A stretch of 64,000 nucleotides of DNA from Bryopsis sp. KO-2023. Taxonomy: Eukaryota; Chlorophyta; Ulvophyceae; Bryopsidales; Bryopsidaceae. A program made the position numbers and the translations under genes. The first letter of the stretch is position 1; each line of letters starts with the position of its first letter. This document shows positions 61,486-64,000 of the stretch, in pieces. The stretch lies in the NCBI GenBank assembly GCA_030272585.1, contig BSYQ01000011.1, positions 1,240,001-1,304,000 of the forward strand, written 5' to 3'. The notes under the pieces were generated by a model. That model saw only the letters and a list, made by a program, of their open reading frames with translations. It made no database searches and was not told the origin of the DNA.

Positions 61486-62022
61486 GACGCGCAGTGCAAA
61501 AGGAGTGCGAAACGGTCCAACAAGATGAACGGAATGCATATATAATACAAAATCGTCTAGTTTTTGCTTCTTTTCCTTGACGTCATATTCGTTGCGCTCC
61601 TGGTCGATGGTAGTGGACCAGGAGCGCCGAGGCTTTGACAAGATGTAGGAGTACTAGAATGCCCAAGACGGCGTCACGGAGTTCCTTCGACAGCAGTTGA
61701 TGACCATACCACTATTGATGAGATTTTTAAAGTTTGTTTCGACTGCGTACGCGTCTGGGAAAGAGGAAATGTAGGACTTTGTTTTGTAAATCGGCCGCGT
61801 ACTAAAGCAAAAAACCCGCCGCCCGAATGTGATTCAGTAACCGGCTTCTACTGTATATATATACATGTTGAGGAGATAAAACTCATATAGATAAAATTTT
61901 AAAAAATGTTGGGAAATATGAAAACTTTCCCTAATTTTTCTCTCTGCTCCTAACAATCGTCGTGATTTTTTATTTCCATGTTTGTCGTTCCATGACTGAC
62001 ACCATCTTTTGTCTCGTTCCAG
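61486..62022. other. Host-like region between element B and Argonaute
   Basis: 537 bases with no recognised gene. Its end, with a pyrimidine-rich stretch and TCTCGTTCCAG, looks like the 3' end of an intron. I searched it for the preceding Argonaute block (the catalytic Asp near DVTHP in known proteins) and did not find it. Confidence 0.5.
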
Positions 62023-62224
62023 TTATTTGTGCCATTATCAGGCCAGGATCATCACTCAGCCCCACAGGCAGGAGCTAATCGATCTCAGGGTCCTCGCCAA
62101 GGACTTACTGAAGGTCTTTTTTGTGAAGACACGGCAGAAACCCCAAGCGATCTTGTTTTATCGCGACGGAGTTTCGGAGGGAGAGCTGGCTCCTGAAATC
62201 GAGGTCGAGGAATTGTACGAGTGG

Positions 62225-62728
62225 GTGTTCTTTTTATGTAGCTCCCTACTCTATATGATTAAAAAAAAAAACAAAAGTTTTGTTGCATGAGTATCAAGAA
62301 CTCAGGCCGGTATGCGTGTCGAAAACAAAACAAAATAAAATGAACGAATGAAGGAAGGATCGATCTATATATATATTCTGCATGCATTTTTGTTAGTTTC
62401 TTTGGTGGGTGGTGTTGTGTTTGTTCCTAACAAGCCTTCGTTATTTTTATTTCCCGGGAGTCTTTGTGCTGTTGATTTTTTTTATTGTGCTGGAAATATG
62501 GACATGGAGTTTTCCTTTTGAGGAGAATAGGAATTTCCATCCCCCCCGCTCTGTAATTTCTGTGGTAGCCCCCGGGCTAAAAAAAATCAGCCAACTTTTC
62601 GATCCGCCAGCTCCGTTCTGTGATTAAAAAAACACACACACGATTAAACAAAGTACGATACCGTGGTTTGGAGCCAGCGAGGATTGCTGTGTAATTATGG
62701 TAGAACTGATTCCCCCCCCCATTACCAG
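62225..62728 (+). other. Intron-like region in the Argonaute locus
   Basis: Starts with possible donors (GTGGGT, GTGTTC near 62221-62225; GTCGAG at 62204 is another option) and ends TTCCCCCCCCCATTACCAG, a good acceptor. AT-rich in the middle. No PIWI-like coding block could be read in any plus-strand frame. Confidence 0.55.
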
Positions 62729-62815
62729 AGTGTTGGTGGATAAAAACGGGTTCGGGAGCGATGGGCTGCAGCTGATGACTTATTGGACCAGCTTTTTGTA
62801 CTGTCGATGAACAAG

Positions 62816-63063
62816 GTAAGAGATCAAGGGAATAAGTTACTGAAAATTTAAAATTTTGGAAATCATATGAAAACCGATGGCCTGAGTTTATGTATACATA
62901 TACAGTTCACATATATATGGTGTTTTGCATACAAATTTTATGTATATGTGGTTTTTTCCATACATGCTTATTTGTACATATATGTTTGCAGGGGAAATAC
63001 CATTTCCACTTGAATTTTGGTGGGAATTTGACTTTAATGTTCCTTTTCTTTTTTGTTTTTCAG
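62816..63063 (+). other. Argonaute intron (248 bp)
   Basis: Begins GTAAGA, ends with a T-rich tract and CAG, phase 2. Exons on both sides align to adjacent residues of the PIWI domain, so the boundaries are well supported. Confidence 0.85.
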
Positions 63064-63220
63064 ATCGGTGTCCTATGCACCCCCTGCCTATTATGCGCAT
63101 CTTGCAGCCCTGCAAGGCAAAATTCTGGTGCATGAGTCCACATTTGACGTGGATCAGGCTGAAGCGACCGAAAGAGCCATCATCAAGCCGCCAGTCCAGA
63201 ATACAATGTTTTTCGTTTGA

Positions 63221-64000
63221 TATATGTTTCAGTTTCAAATCATGATTACACACAAAGAAGCCGCAGTTTCAGTTTTCGGGGGTCGATTTTTTTTTGCATT
63301 TTTGTTTCAATGTGATTGGAGTAGAGGGGGGTGGGGGTCTTGAATAGGGACCTTGCATGAATGTGTGTGTGTGTGCGGGACGATGAGTTCTTGGTTTTTC
63401 CAGCGAACGTTTTTGTTTTGATAGAGTTGAGGAATCGGTCGAGTTTTTTTCTTCGCTCGAGAACTTTTGGTGTTTGTTTATCGACCAACAAGAGAGCGAG
63501 GGAGGGGGGGGGGGGTATCACTATGTGTATGTATGTTTTTGTGATGAAAAACCTTAACTCTCAACGTCTGGAGAAGAAAAAGTCTGAGAATATGCAGGCC
63601 GATGTGCTGATGTGCTGTTTTTGAGTGATCAAGGAAAGCGCAGCGAGGTCCCCCCGCTCAATGACTTGCCTTTTTCTCCTCCATGTGCCAGTGTTGTTGA
63701 CCTGCTGCAACAACAGCAATGTGCTGTTTTTCAATTAAACTACCCTCCAGTGTACTTGTCATAGGGGGGTGATTACAGTGAGCTGGTTGGTTGGTTGGTT
63801 GAAGAAATGGAAATGTAGGTGCAGTAAGTAGGTGCAGGGCTCAGCTGTTCATTTCCAGAAAGTATATACAACTGGGTGAAATCAATAATTTGCTTTTGAA
63901 ACGAACCAAGACCCAACAAACACTAGTAAAAAACACGCTAGAATACACAATTTCAAATTTGAACACAGTTTTGAATTGTGTATTTGTGTGTATTTGCGTG
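63221..64000. other. Region downstream of Argonaute
   Basis: Short GT and GGTT microsatellites (about 63363-63377 and 63785-63801) and a G run (about 63504-63515). No ORF with a recognisable product. Probably 3' UTR followed by intergenic DNA. Confidence 0.5.

Larger units (their letters stand above)
62023..63220 (+). pseudogene. AGO: Argonaute, 3' part of PIWI domain (probable pseudogene)
   Basis: Three coding blocks match the C-terminal PIWI domain of Argonaute. Block 1 (62023 to about 62203-62224) has TQPHRQELI and FYRDGVSEGE, with the glutamate of RQE and the aspartate of YRDG, both catalytic in known slicers. Block 2 (62729-62815) has VLVDKNGFGSDGLQLMTYW. Block 3 (63064-63220) has RSVSYAPPAYYAHL, with the catalytic His, and ends MFFV then TGA, the usual C-terminal form. 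Intron 62816-63063 is GTAAG to TTTTTCAG and joins in phase (TR|SVS). Two defects: about 95 residues expected between blocks 1 and 2 are absent from 62225-62728 in all frames, and block 2 has an in-frame TGA (62808-62810) where Argonautes have Cys (RCTRSVS). Upstream exons are missing or lie beyond the retrotransposon pile. Confidence 0.85.

Noticed and set aside
61486..61641. Extension of element B Pol to 61641
   Set aside because: The extra codons do not resemble integrase. The homologous part begins abruptly at LQNTRARL.
62409..62627. Coding exon supplying the missing PIWI segment
   Set aside because: Read in three frames, it shows none of the expected conserved motifs and contains stops in two frames.
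62808..62810. TGA read as Cys or Trp by an altered genetic code
   Set aside because: TGA is used as the stop of gag and of the Argonaute C-terminus here, and the gene has another defect (missing PIWI segment).

Overview
The window is a stack of nested Ty3/Gypsy-type LTR retrotransposons ending, at its right side, in the 3' part of a spliced Argonaute gene. It is eukaryotic: Argonaute coding blocks are separated by GT-AG introns, three elements carry a chromodomain in Pol, and there are TATA-like boxes, polypyrimidine tracts and long non-coding stretches. I cannot name the host. An alga or other protist, or a fungus, would all fit. No bacterial features, tRNA genes, rRNA genes or CRISPR arrays were seen.

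Layout. (1) 1-7492, minus: 5' LTR, PBS, Gag-protease and start of Pol of element I, running off the left edge. It sits in the pol of element II. (2) Element II, minus, is in pieces: pol 7493-10090, gag 10066-12182 plus 18280-19135, leader and PBS 19136-19635, and 5' LTR fragments at 19638, 20188-20276 and 49216-49500. (3) Element D (12183-18279), a 6.1-kb non-coding LTR element, splits the gag of II (TSD CACGAG). (4) A solo LTR of the element I family (19645-20181, TSD GTTAGG) splits the LTR of II. (5) Element E-a (20277-49210, TSD TTCTC), a non-coding 9.4-kb LTR element, also sits in that LTR. It contains element 1 (20548-30644, TSD CTCAA) and a second, inverted copy of itself, E-b (39633-49045, TSD AGAAC), inserted in its 5' LTR. 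The pair forms an inverted repeat with arms of about 9 kb. (6) 49501-49988: 5' LTR and leader of element A. (7) 49989-50553: a gag-like ORF fragment. (8) 50554-60624: element 2, a sister of element 1 (TSD CAATG). (9) 60634-61485: Pol C-terminus and 3' LTR of 5'-truncated element B. (10) 61486-64000: host DNA with the Argonaute 3' exons.

Elements 1 and 2 are about 10.1 kb, have 420-bp LTRs that are identical or differ by one base as I read them, and keep all frames open: Gag, Pol (protease, RT, RNase H, integrase, chromodomain) reached by a canonical -1 slippery site with a downstream stem-loop, and a third ORF of 604 codons after pol that I do not recognise (coiled coil, basic patch, RING-like Cys/His pattern). 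They look recently active.

The most unusual item is element E. It has no credible protein, but its sense strand carries the pentamer GCGGA every 30 bases or so over about 9 kb (18 sense copies and no antisense copy in a 600-base sample counted by eye). That suggests an RNA-level signal such as a reiterated Gag-binding or packaging motif. All eight PBS sites in the window fit the same tRNA 3' end (GCTCCGAAACCA), so autonomous and non-autonomous elements share a primer. The Argonaute remnant keeps three catalytic residues but seems to lack about 95 codons of the PIWI domain and has an in-frame TGA, so it is probably a pseudogene.
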